Shown here: positions 5,289-10,673 of the stretch, piece by piece
How the letters are laid out: the number at the start of each line of letters is the position of its first letter
Position numbering within the stretch: the stretch's first letter is position 1
Source: Planctomycetaceae bacterium
GTDB lineage: Bacteria; Planctomycetota; Phycisphaerae; Phycisphaerales; SM1A02
Assembly: GCA_027488265.1 (NCBI GenBank)
Contig: JAIYCA010000138.1
Location: 1 to 10,739 of the forward strand
Reading direction: 5' to 3'
DNA: 10,739 nt
Program-made: the position numbers and the translations under genes
The notes under the pieces: model-generated
What the model saw: the letters and a program-made list of their open reading frames with translations, nothing else
Database searches by the model: none
What the model was told of the DNA's origin: nothing

Positions 5289-5675
5289 TTAGATCACCTC
5301 CGTCGCGAGCGACACGATCTTCATGAAGTTCTTCTCACGGAGCTCACGAGCGACCGCACCGAAGATGCGAGTGCCCTTCGGGTTGCCGTCCTTGTCGACG
5401 AGCACGCACGCGTTCGAGTCGAAGCGCACGTAGGAACCGTCATCACGACGGGTTGGGAACTTGACGCGAACGATGACGGCTTGGACCTTGTCACCAGCCT
5501 TGACATCGCCGTTGGGAAGCGCCTTCTTGACGGTGCAAACGACGCGATCGCCGATGCCCATCGTGAGGCGGGTAAAGCGGCCGGTGGCCGTCGAGGATCC
5601 GAGGACGCCAATCACCATGGCTTCCTTCGCGCCGGAGTTGTCGGCGACCTCGAGTCGTGATTCCTTTTGGATCAT
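5289..5675 (-). CDS. rplN: 50S ribosomal protein L14
   Basis: L14 lies at the subunit interface, forms bridges with 16S rRNA and is the docking site of the silencing factor RsfS. The 128-residue protein starts MIQKESRLEVADNSGAKEAM and ends with the signature GTRIFGAVARELREKNFMKI. It is about six residues longer than E. coli L14 (123), owing to a longer loop at residues 26–41 (SSTATGRFTRLTMGIG). The start at 5675 is supported by GGAG seven bases upstream and by family alignment; the extension to 5717 is not conserved. The leader carries a tetraloop hairpin three bases before the ribosome binding site. Confidence 0.97.
   Translation of the reverse strand: MIQKESRLEVADNSGAKEAMVIGVLGSSTATGRFTRLTMGIGDRVVCTVKKALPNGDVKAGDKVQAVIVRVKFPTRRDDGSYVRFDSNACVLVDKDGNPKGTRIFGAVARELREKNFMKIVSLATEVI
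5292..5301 (-). promoter_or_regulatory. Extended Shine-Dalgarno of rplX inside rplN
   Basis: GGAGGTGATC is complementary over ten bases to the conserved 3' end of bacterial 16S rRNA (GATCACCTCC). It is embedded in the last rplN codons (Glu-Val-Ile), just before the TAA, with ten bases between GGAGG and the rplX ATG. Confidence 0.8.
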
Positions 5676-5689
5676 TGCTTGGCTCCATC

Positions 5690-5705
5690 GCCCGCCGTAG
5701 CGGGC
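5690..5705 (-). promoter_or_regulatory. C(UACG)G tetraloop hairpin before the rplN ribosome binding site
   Basis: On the transcribed strand GCCCGC and GCGGGC enclose TACG. A C–G-closed UACG loop belongs to the very stable UNCG class. The stem ends a few bases before the rplN GGAG. No U-tract follows, so a role in mRNA stability or ribosome access is more likely than termination. Confidence 0.6.
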
Positions 5706-5784
5706 TTTCACACACATTTTGCGGGTGTTTGTCGTTCAGGCTTCCGCCATGAACGCGCAGCACACGCTTCAGAAACTTGTTGTT

Positions 5785-5817
5785 CGTGACTCACGCTCGT
5801 GTTTCGCGAACGCGAGC
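5785..5817. repeat. Overlapping inverted repeats after rpsQ
   Basis: CGTGACTCACG (5785–5795) is an odd-centred palindrome. GCTCG (5795–5799) and CGAGC (5813–5817) open a longer stem that pairs over nine positions on the plus strand, with one T·G. On the transcribed strand that position is a C·A mismatch, so RNA function is less favoured than for the other hairpins. It lies just beyond the rpsQ stop, with no T-run. Confidence 0.35.
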
Positions 5818-5823
5818 ACTTGC

Positions 5824-6186
5824 TTACACGCCGTCCTTCAACTGAACGCCGACGCCCGCGGGCGCGCGCTCAACCACACGCACGAGCACCCACGACTTCG
5901 TCTTCGAAATCGGACGGCACTCGGCCACCTCAACGCGATCGCCGAGGTGCGATTCATTCGCCTCGTCGTGCACCTGAAGAACGGTGCGCTTACGCATGTA
6001 CTTGCCGTACTTCGGGTGCTTGCCCGAGTACGCGATCACGACCTTGCGGGTCTTGTTGCGCTTGTCGCTCTCAACGACGCCGATGCGGCGAGGCGAGGTC
6101 TCAGGAATGACGAGCCCAAAAGTGGCTGCCGTCGTGGCTGCGGTCGTTGATGCAGAGGTAGCTTTGGTCGGCATGGTTGTGCTCAC
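5824..6186 (-). CDS. rpsQ: 30S ribosomal protein S17 with N-terminal extension, GTG start
   Basis: S17 binds the 5' domain of 16S rRNA and acts early in 30S assembly. The OB-fold core occupies about residues 33–112: RRIGVVESDKRNKTRKVVIA, then HPKYGKYMRKRT, HDEANESHLGDRVEVAECRP and ISKTKSWVLVRVVE. The family is usually 80–90 residues; here 120, because about 25 Ala/Ser/Thr-rich residues precede the core. The GTG at 6186 overlaps the rpmC stop by three bases within GTGA, and AGGCGGG lies about six bases upstream. An ATG at 6174 (residue 5) is the alternative but has no well-placed ribosome binding site. Coupling to rpmC is likely. Confidence 0.94.
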   Translation of the reverse strand: MSTTMPTKATSASTTAATTAATFGLVIPETSPRRIGVVESDKRNKTRKVVIAYSGKHPKYGKYMRKRTVLQVHDEANESHLGDRVEVAECRPISKTKSWVLVRVVERAPAGVGVQLKDGV

Positions 6187-6395
6187 TTCTTCCCGCCTGC
6201 GGCATTGGCACCCTTACGGGAGTTCTGCTCGGTGAGAACGCGCGCAAGATCCTTGCGGGTCTTCCCGATGCGGGAGTTGTCGGCGACCTTCTCGGTCGTC
6301 AACTGGCAACGGAGGTCGAAGAGCTCGCGGCGGAGGCGCGTAGCCTCACCCTTGAGGTCGTCGTTCGAGAGCTTCTTCACTTCAGCGGGCTTCAT
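6183..6395 (-). CDS. rpmC: 50S ribosomal protein L29
   Basis: L29 is a small two-helix protein next to L23 at the exit of the peptide tunnel. The 70-residue product has the expected helical hairpin: LSNDDLKGEATRLRRELFDL, a turn at KVADNS, then RIGKTRKDLARVLTEQ. A short Ala/Gly/Lys tail follows. The length is normal. The ribosome binding site is modest (GAGA about eight bases upstream). It is 83 bases after rplP and overlaps rpsQ, the usual L16–L29–S17 order. Confidence 0.96.
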   Translation of the reverse strand: MKPAEVKKLSNDDLKGEATRLRRELFDLRCQLTTEKVADNSRIGKTRKDLARVLTEQNSRKGANAAGGKK

Positions 6396-6469
6396 GGCGT
6401 GTCTCGTAATTTGAACTTGATTTGACTCGAGAGGCTCTAATTTCGTGAGGCTCGTTTTTGGTCACATCA

Positions 6470-6486
6470 CCGTCTCTATTAGACGG
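6470..6486 (-). repeat. Hairpin around the rplP stop codons
   Basis: On the transcribed strand CCGTCT and AGACGG enclose an AATAG loop. The rplP stop TAA (6481–6479) is followed at once by an in-frame TAG, so tandem stops lie in the loop region. There is no U-tract directly after. It may simply slow ribosomes or decay from the 3' side. Confidence 0.4.
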
Positions 6487-6901
6487 CGATACGACGTCCA
6501 ACGAAGCGGCAGCGAACAGGCATCTTGTAGGCGATGCGTGCGAGCGCTTGCTTCGCGAGATCCTCAGGAACACCGGCGATCTCAAAGAGCACCGTGCCTG
6601 GCTTGATGCGTGCCGCCCAGTAATCGACATCGGCCTTACCCGTACCCATTCGGGTTTCGAGCGGCTTCTTCGAGATCGGCTTGTCTGGGAAGACGCGGAT
6701 GAAGATCTTGCCTTGGCGACGGAGGAAGTGCTGCGCGGCGATACGGCCAGCCTCGATTTGGCGACCGGTGAGCCAGTGCGGTTCAAGCGTCTGCAGGCCG
6801 TAATCACCGAACGCGACGTAATTGCCGCGCGTGGCGTTGCCCTTGAGCTTTCCTCGCTGCTCCTTGCGGAACTTGACTCGCTTTGGCATCAGGTTGGACA
6901 T
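6479..6901 (-). CDS. rplP: 50S ribosomal protein L16
   Basis: L16 is a late-assembly protein near the A-site tRNA elbow and the central protuberance. The 140-residue protein (E. coli 136) shows MPKRVKFRKEQRGKLKGNA at residues 5–23, FGDYGLQTLEPHWLTGRQIE, RRQGKIFIRVFPDKPISKKP, and ETRMGTGKADVDYWAARIKPG with Arg84, apparently equivalent to the Arg that is hydroxylated in E. coli. The ATG at 6901 has AGAGG five bases upstream; the ATG at 6889 is the alternative and matches many family starts. It ends with tandem stops. A 148-base spacer with duplicated hairpins separates it from rpsC. Confidence 0.97.
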   Translation of the reverse strand: MSNLMPKRVKFRKEQRGKLKGNATRGNYVAFGDYGLQTLEPHWLTGRQIEAGRIAAQHFLRRQGKIFIRVFPDKPISKKPLETRMGTGKADVDYWAARIKPGTVLFEIAGVPEDLAKQALARIAYKMPVRCRFVGRRIAV

Positions 6902-6929
6902 GGGGTCCTCTTCAGTCTTCTGTCAGTTG

Positions 6930-6948
6930 CGATCGTTTCTGACGATCG
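6930..6948 (-). promoter_or_regulatory. 7-bp hairpin in the rplP leader
   Basis: On the transcribed strand CGATCGT and ACGATCG enclose a CAGAA loop. It lies about 18 bases before the AGAGG ribosome binding site of rplP. The pairing is perfect; no U-tract follows. Confidence 0.5.
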
Positions 6949-6985
6949 GGGATCTACTCAAACTCGGTTCTTGTTTCACACAACT

Positions 6986-7051
6986 GGCGATTACTTCGCC
7001 GGATGCGGCTCTCACTCGAGCGTCCGGCGAGTACTTCGCCGGATGCGGCTC
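6986..7051 (-). repeat. Duplicated 26-base hairpin element, rpsC–rplP spacer
   Basis: Two copies (7051–7026 and 7011–6986, period 40) match at 25 of 26 positions. The shared transcribed-strand core is GAGCCGCATCCGGCGAAGTA, followed by one variable base and TCGCC. Each copy forms a GGCGA/TCGCC stem, and the single difference is in the loop. The upstream copy extends to an 8-bp stem, TCCGGCGA (7043–7036) with TCGCCGGA (7030–7023), and begins at the rpsC stop codon. The same TCGCCGGA can pair instead with TCCGGCGA of the downstream copy (7003–6996). Confidence 0.75.
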
Positions 7052-7754
7052 AACGACGTCCGCGGGCGCGGGCGCGGCCACCGGCAGCGCTCGATGCGGT
7101 TTGATCTTCGTCTTGCTCGGTGTAAAGGCCCTTGAAGACCCACACCTTCACGCCGATCGAACCCGTCGTCGTGTACGCCTCAGCGACCGCGTAGTCGACG
7201 TTCGCTTGAAGCGTCGAGAGCGGAATCGAGCCTTCGCGCGTATCAAGCGTGCGGCTCATTTCCGCGCCGCCGAGACGACCAGCGAGGAGGATGCGAATAC
7301 CCTTTGCGCCGTTCTGCATCGAGCTCTCCGCGCGCATCTTGAGCACGCGACGGTAGTTCGCGCGCTTCTTGAGTTGCTCAGCGATGCTCTCAGCGATCAA
7401 CTTCGCGTCGAGGTCAGCGTTCTTGATTTCGACGACCTTGATGACGACCTTGCGGCCCGTGAGGGCTTGCAGGTCCTTCGTCAGGGTTTCGATACCCGAG
7501 CCACGCGGACCGACAACCATGCCGGGGCGCGCGCTCTTGAGGATGACGGTGAGCTCATCGCGCGTACGCTCGATGAGGATGTCGCTCACGGCCGCGAACG
7601 GCGGCGTGCGATTGAGGCGCTTGTCGACGTACTTACGGATCTTGTAGTCCTCAACGAGGAGAGATCCGAAGAGCGCCTTTGGTGCGAACCAGCGCGAGCG
7701 GTGAGCTTCGGTGATACCGACGCGGAAACCGAATGGATGGACCTTCTGTCCCAT
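7050..7754 (-). CDS. rpsC: 30S ribosomal protein S3
   Basis: S3 lines the mRNA entry channel on the 30S head and takes part in mRNA unwinding. The 234-residue protein begins MGQKVHPFGFRVGITEAHRS. It has the type-II KH domain with the GPRG loop at residues 82–85 in ARPGMVVGPRGSGIETL, the basic stretch KKRANYRRVLKM at 129–140, and the C-terminal domain with GRLGGAEMSRTL and GVKVWVFKG. A short Arg/Ala/Gly tail ends the protein, similar in total length to E. coli S3. The start at 7754 has GGAGA seven bases upstream; the in-frame frame to 7796 runs into rplV and is rejected. The gap to rplV is 16 bases. Confidence 0.97.
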   Translation of the reverse strand: MGQKVHPFGFRVGITEAHRSRWFAPKALFGSLLVEDYKIRKYVDKRLNRTPPFAAVSDILIERTRDELTVILKSARPGMVVGPRGSGIETLTKDLQALTGRKVVIKVVEIKNADLDAKLIAESIAEQLKKRANYRRVLKMRAESSMQNGAKGIRILLAGRLGGAEMSRTLDTREGSIPLSTLQANVDYAVAEAYTTTGSIGVKVWVFKGLYTEQDEDQTASSAAGGRARARGRR

Positions 7755-7770
7755 AGTGAATCTCCGAGGC

Positions 7771-8127
7771 TTAGGCCCCGCGCTCCTCAACTGCAATGTG
7801 GATGTGGCTGGTTCGCTTCAAGATCGGGTGAGCGCGACCGCGGTCCTTTGGTTGGAAACGGTCGAGGGTTGGACCCTCGTCGACGCGCGACTCGCTCACG
7901 ATGAGCTTGGTGGGATCCGCGTTCTTCTCTTCAGCGTTCGCGATCGCGCTCTTGAGCACGACCGAGATATACGCAGAGCCGCGCTTCTTCGAGAAGTCGA
8001 GCGCGGTGAGCGCCTCGTCAACGCTCTTGCCGCGGATCATGTCCGCAACGAGACGCGCCTTGCGAGGAGCGATGCGGGCGAAACGGTGGCATGCTCGGTA
8101 GGAATTGGTAGCCGTTTGCTTAGCCAT
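7771..8127 (-). CDS. rplV: 50S ribosomal protein L22
   Basis: L22 spans the 50S subunit; its long β-hairpin reaches the exit tunnel constriction opposite L4, where macrolides and stalling peptides act. The 118-residue protein has ARIAPRKARLVADMIRGKSV at 17–36, the central helix with LKSAIANAEEKN, and the hairpin and C-terminus with DRFQPKDRGRAHPILKRTSH. The length is close to E. coli's 110. The ribosome binding site is weak. It follows rpsS by 44 bases, a spacer dominated by a hairpin, and is closely followed by rpsC. Confidence 0.97.
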   Translation of the reverse strand: MAKQTATNSYRACHRFARIAPRKARLVADMIRGKSVDEALTALDFSKKRGSAYISVVLKSAIANAEEKNADPTKLIVSESRVDEGPTLDRFQPKDRGRAHPILKRTSHIHIAVEERGA

Positions 8128-8146
8128 GGCTGTAACTCAAGACTTC

Positions 8147-8174
8147 CGCAGTGCGATCAAACGCACCGCGATCA
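8147..8174 (-). promoter_or_regulatory. Duplicated 13-base unit folding into a 9-bp hairpin, rpsS–rplV
   Basis: On the transcribed strand TGATCGCGGTGCG (8174–8162) recurs after two bases as TGATCGCACTGCG (8159–8147), with 11 of 13 bases identical. The first unit contains the rpsS stop. CGCGGTGCG (8170–8162) pairs with CGCACTGCG (8155–8147) over nine positions, one as G·U, around a TTTGAT loop. On the opposite strand the wobble would be an A·C mismatch. GAAG follows directly. Confidence 0.6.
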
Positions 8175-8450
8175 GACCTTGAGATCCTCCTTCTTGTTGG
8201 TGTGACCGCGGAAGGTGCAGGTGTGGGAGAACTCGCCGAGCTTGTGCCCGACCATGTCTTCCGTGCAGTACACGTCGACGAACTGACGGCCGTTGTGCAC
8301 CTGGAAGGTGTGGCCGATGAATTCGGGGACAATCGTGCACGAGCGGGCCCATGTCTTGATGGGAACGCGCTTGTTGCTTGCCTCGAGCTTTTGCACCTTG
8401 CGGTACACGCTCTCGACGACGTGTGGACCCTTCTTAAGCGATCGTGACAT
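8172..8450 (-). CDS. rpsS: 30S ribosomal protein S19
   Basis: S19 is in the 30S head, pairs with S13 and takes part in bridge B1a and tRNA contacts. The 92-residue protein matches the family length (E. coli 92): MSRSLKKGPHVVESVYRKVQ, KRVPIKTWARSCTIVPEFIG, VHNGRQFVDVYCTEDMVGHK and LGEFSHTCTFRGHTNKK. Three cysteines (in SCTI, VYCT and HTCT) are more than usual. No strong Shine-Dalgarno is seen; AAGAGAAG lies about 13 bases upstream and ACCTC, itself anti-Shine-Dalgarno-like, sits just before the ATG. The leader carries two strong hairpins. Confidence 0.97.
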   Translation of the reverse strand: MSRSLKKGPHVVESVYRKVQKLEASNKRVPIKTWARSCTIVPEFIGHTFQVHNGRQFVDVYCTEDMVGHKLGEFSHTCTFRGHTNKKEDLKV

Positions 8451-8470
8451 TGAGGTAACTCGCTTCTCTT

Positions 8471-8516
8471 GCGCCTAGGGCGCGTTTCTCTGTCTAGACC
8501 GCGCCAAAGGCGCGGT
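8471..8516 (-). promoter_or_regulatory. Paired hairpins with an alternative fold, rpsS leader
   Basis: On the transcribed strand hairpin A is ACCGCGCC with GGCGCGGT around TTT (8516–8498), 8 perfect pairs. Hairpin B is GCGCC with GGCGC around CTA (8483–8471), and AAGAGAAG follows it directly. The 3' arm of A (GGCGCG) is also complementary to CGCGCC at the 5' side of B, so an exclusive third fold exists. There is no U-tract. Confidence 0.5.
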
Positions 8517-8570
8517 GATCTTGACTGACTCACTTCTCTGACCTGCTGTCTTCACAGCCTCACACGCTTT

Positions 8571-8590
8571 TGGTCATCCCTGGTCATGGC
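8571..8590. repeat. Tandem 10-base repeat after rplB
   Basis: On the plus strand TGGTCATCCC is followed directly by TGGTCATGGC, 8 of 10 bases matching. It lies about 30 bases beyond the rplB stop in the 169-base rplB–rpsS spacer. Confidence 0.5.
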
Positions 8591-8619
8591 AGACCGAGCG
8601 CGCGAAGCCGTCCGACACG

Positions 8620-9471
8620 TCAGAGCTTCAATTGACCGTAACGCTTGCTCTTACGACGACGGATGATGCGCGCATCGCTTGCCTTGCCGTAACGACGCGT
8701 GCGACCACCCTTCGCTTGCGTACCAGAGTGGTTCACTGGCTCGCGACCACCCTTCGACACCGAACCACCGCCGTGGGGGTGGGTGTGGTGGGACATCGCG
8801 ATACCACGGGTCGTCGGACGACGGCCCTTCCAGCGGTTACGACCGGCCTTACCGAGCACGACGTTCGCGTGATCAGCGTTGCCGACTTCGCCGACGGTTG
8901 CGCGGCAGTCCATCGAGACCTGTCGAATTTCGCCCGACGGGAGCACGACAGTCGCCCAGCGACCTTCCTTGTTGGTGAGACGCGCATACATACCCGCGCC
9001 GCGGCACATGCGGCCGCCAGCACCTGGCTCGATCTCGATGTTGTGGAGCGCGAGACCGGTTGGGATGTGCTTGATCGGCATCGAATTGCCGACCTTCGGG
9101 TCGATCGCGTCGACCGAGCTCATGATTTCGTCGCCAGCGCGGAGGCCCTTCGGCGAAATGATGTAGCGCAACTCGCCGTCGGTGTACTTGAGGAGAGCGA
9201 TGTGCGACGAACGGTTGGGGTCGTACTCGATCCCGACAACAGTCGCAGCGACGCCGTCCTTGTTGCGACGGAAATCGATCTTGCGGTAGCGGCGCTTGTG
9301 ACCGCCGCCGCGACCGAGGATGGTGATTTTGCCTTGCACGTTGCGACCGGAGCCACGAACGAGCGGAGCGAGGAGGCTTTTCTCGGGGGACTTCTTCGTC
9401 ACTTCCGAGTGCAGGTTCACCGACGCGTTGCGGCGGCCGTTGGTGACCCTCTTGTAGACACGAATAGCCAT
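8620..9471 (-). CDS. rplB: 50S ribosomal protein L2 with divergent active-site loop
   Basis: L2 is a primary 23S rRNA binder needed for subunit association and peptidyl transferase activity. The 283-residue protein (E. coli 273) has the N-terminal OB-type domain with GRGGGHKRRYRKIDFRRNK at 53–71, GIEYDPNRSSHIALLKY, IISPKGLRAGDEI, the SH3-like domain with PIKHIPTGLALHNIE and AGGRMCRGAGMYARL, and a basic C-terminus, IIRRRKSKRYG. His231 corresponds to E. coli His229, but its surroundings read MSHHTHPHGGGS instead of MNPVDHPHGGGE. The start at 9471 has AGAGGA nine bases upstream; the gap to rplW is 37 bases. Confidence 0.97.
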   Translation of the reverse strand: MAIRVYKRVTNGRRNASVNLHSEVTKKSPEKSLLAPLVRGSGRNVQGKITILGRGGGHKRRYRKIDFRRNKDGVAATVVGIEYDPNRSSHIALLKYTDGELRYIISPKGLRAGDEIMSSVDAIDPKVGNSMPIKHIPTGLALHNIEIEPGAGGRMCRGAGMYARLTNKEGRWATVVLPSGEIRQVSMDCRATVGEVGNADHANVVLGKAGRNRWKGRRPTTRGIAMSHHTHPHGGGSVSKGGREPVNHSGTQAKGGRTRRYGKASDARIIRRRKSKRYGQLKL

Positions 9472-9508
9472 GACAGTGTTTCCTCTTGCCGAAGCGAAGG
9501 AGTACGGC

Positions 9509-9787
9509 TCAGAAGAGCTCGATCTTGTCTTCCGGGTGGATCTTCACGACGGCGCGCTTCCAAGTCTTCCCTGGAACAAAGCCGTATGCATACGCGCGGT
9601 TGCGGAGGCGACGCGTTTGAGTCGCGACGCCGAGTACGCGAACCTTGTAGAGGCTTTCAACAGCCTGCTTGATGTCGGTCTTCGTCGCGAGCTTCGAAAC
9701 TTCGAACGCGAAACGATTCTGGTGGCCGGAGCCCCAGGTCGCCTTCTCGGTGACGATTGGACGAACAATGACGTGGATGGGGTCCAT
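9509..9787 (-). CDS. rplW: 50S ribosomal protein L23
   Basis: L23 sits at the mouth of the exit tunnel and is the docking site for trigger factor and SRP. The 92-residue protein has the family N-terminus HVIVRPIVTEKATW, where Glu14 is in the position of the E. coli trigger-factor-contacting glutamate, then NRFAFEVSKLATKTDIKQAV, YKVRVLGVATQTR and the C-terminal KRAVVKIHPEDKIELF. The length is typical. The ATG directly abuts the rplD stop (TAAATG), and a near-perfect Shine-Dalgarno lies inside the last rplD codons, so translation is probably coupled. Confidence 0.97.
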   Translation of the reverse strand: MDPIHVIVRPIVTEKATWGSGHQNRFAFEVSKLATKTDIKQAVESLYKVRVLGVATQTRRLRNRAYAYGFVPGKTWKRAVVKIHPEDKIELF

Positions 9788-10528
9788 TTACGCGACCTCC
9801 TTCTTGGCAGCGGTCTTCTTGGCCGGGGCCTTCTTTGCAGTCTTCGCAGGAGCAGCAGCCGCGGCTGGAGCCGAGTCGGCGCCCTCGTCATTTGCTTCGA
9901 AGCAGCTGCCGTCGAGGAACGACATCAACGCCGCCTTGTCCACGACGAGGTAGCGGTGATTCAGAAGTTCAAACGCGTTGAGTTGGTCGATGCGGCAGAC
10001 ATTGACGCCAGCGACGTTGCGCGCCGAGAGGATCGCATTGCGATTGGCCTTATCGGTTGCGACGAGGCACGTACGGTCGATGCCGACCGAAGCCATCATC
10101 TTTGCAAACTCAGCGGTCTTCGGCGCTTTGAAATCGAGCGCAGCGAAGCACTTCACTTCGTTGTCGATGAGCTTCGCGAGAAGCGCATTGCGGTTTGCAA
10201 GACGACGCATCTTCTTTGGAAGCGCTGTGCGGAAGTCCTCGCGATCGCGGGTCTTCTTAAACGTCACACCGCCGCCCTTGCGGATCGGCGTACGCGCAGC
10301 ACCGGCGCGTGCGTTACCGGTGCCCTTTTGCTTGTACAGCTTGCGGGTGGAGCCTTCAACGTCACCGCGGCTCTTCGTACGGGCTGAGCCCTGACGCTGA
10401 TTGCCGTGCGTGATGACGTAGGCTTGCTTGAGAAGCGCGTAACGGACTTGGCCGCCGAGCGTCTCTGGGTCGACCTTGACAGTGTCGACCTTCTTGCCAT
10501 TGGAATCGTAGATCGGGAGTTCGATCAT
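9788..10528 (-). CDS. rplD: 50S ribosomal protein L4 with Ala/Lys-rich tail
   Basis: L4 contacts 23S rRNA near the tunnel constriction together with L22, and in E. coli it also represses the S10 operon. The 246-residue protein has the conserved extended loop TKSRGDVEGSTRKLYKQKGT followed by GNARAGAARTPIRKGGGVTF (residues 51–90), and the globular domain with MRRLANRNALLAKL. It is about 45 residues longer than E. coli L4. The excess is an acidic linker and, at residues 219–246, a tail of only Ala, Lys, Pro, Thr and a few others, like histone H1 tails. The start at 10528 has AGAGG six bases upstream; the extension to 10660 is not conserved. Confidence 0.96.
   Translation of the reverse strand: MIELPIYDSNGKKVDTVKVDPETLGGQVRYALLKQAYVITHGNQRQGSARTKSRGDVEGSTRKLYKQKGTGNARAGAARTPIRKGGGVTFKKTRDREDFRTALPKKMRRLANRNALLAKLIDNEVKCFAALDFKAPKTAEFAKMMASVGIDRTCLVATDKANRNAILSARNVAGVNVCRIDQLNAFELLNHRYLVVDKAALMSFLDGSCFEANDEGADSAPAAAAAPAKTAKKAPAKKTAAKKEVA
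9795..9802 (-). promoter_or_regulatory. Strong Shine-Dalgarno of rplW inside rplD
   Basis: AAGGAGGT is encoded within the last Lys-Glu-Val codons of rplD and ends seven bases before the rplW ATG. The basic L4 tail and the ribosome binding site of the next gene therefore share the same bases. Confidence 0.85.
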
Positions 10529-10539
10529 GCTTCGCCTCT

Positions 10540-10556
10540 TGCGGACGTTGTCCGCA
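10540..10556 (-). promoter_or_regulatory. 7-bp hairpin abutting the rplD ribosome binding site
   Basis: On the transcribed strand TGCGGAC and GTCCGCA enclose AAC. The stem ends immediately before AGAGG, the rplD Shine-Dalgarno. L4 is a known autoregulator in E. coli, so a stem at this place could affect L4 synthesis; that is inference. Confidence 0.55.
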
Positions 10557-10622
10557 CTCTTCGCCTCATCCTCTGCGTGCCTGTTGATTGGTGGCACGGA
10601 GTAGGAATCGACTTGGTGAACT

Positions 10623-10638
10623 ACAAAGAATTCTTTGT
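10623..10638. repeat. Perfect 16-bp AT-rich palindrome
   Basis: ACAAAGAATTCTTTGT is fully self-complementary and unusually AT-rich for this window. Its symmetric form would suit a dimeric DNA-binding protein; as RNA it is a weaker stem. It lies 95 bases before the rplD start. Confidence 0.5.
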
Positions 10639-10673
10639 TGCTGCCGGCTGGTTCCCTCACGGGCCTTTCCGGC

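Noticed and set aside
5785..5817. Intrinsic terminator after rpsQ
   Set aside because: There is no U-tract, and the stem has a mismatch on the transcribed strand. The same absence of U-tract rules out terminators at the other spacer hairpins.
2543..8535. Recurrent TGACTGACTC-like words in spacers (e.g. 3296–3305, 8522–8531)
   Set aside because: Short, low-information words without constant spacing or symmetry; I cannot separate them from chance.
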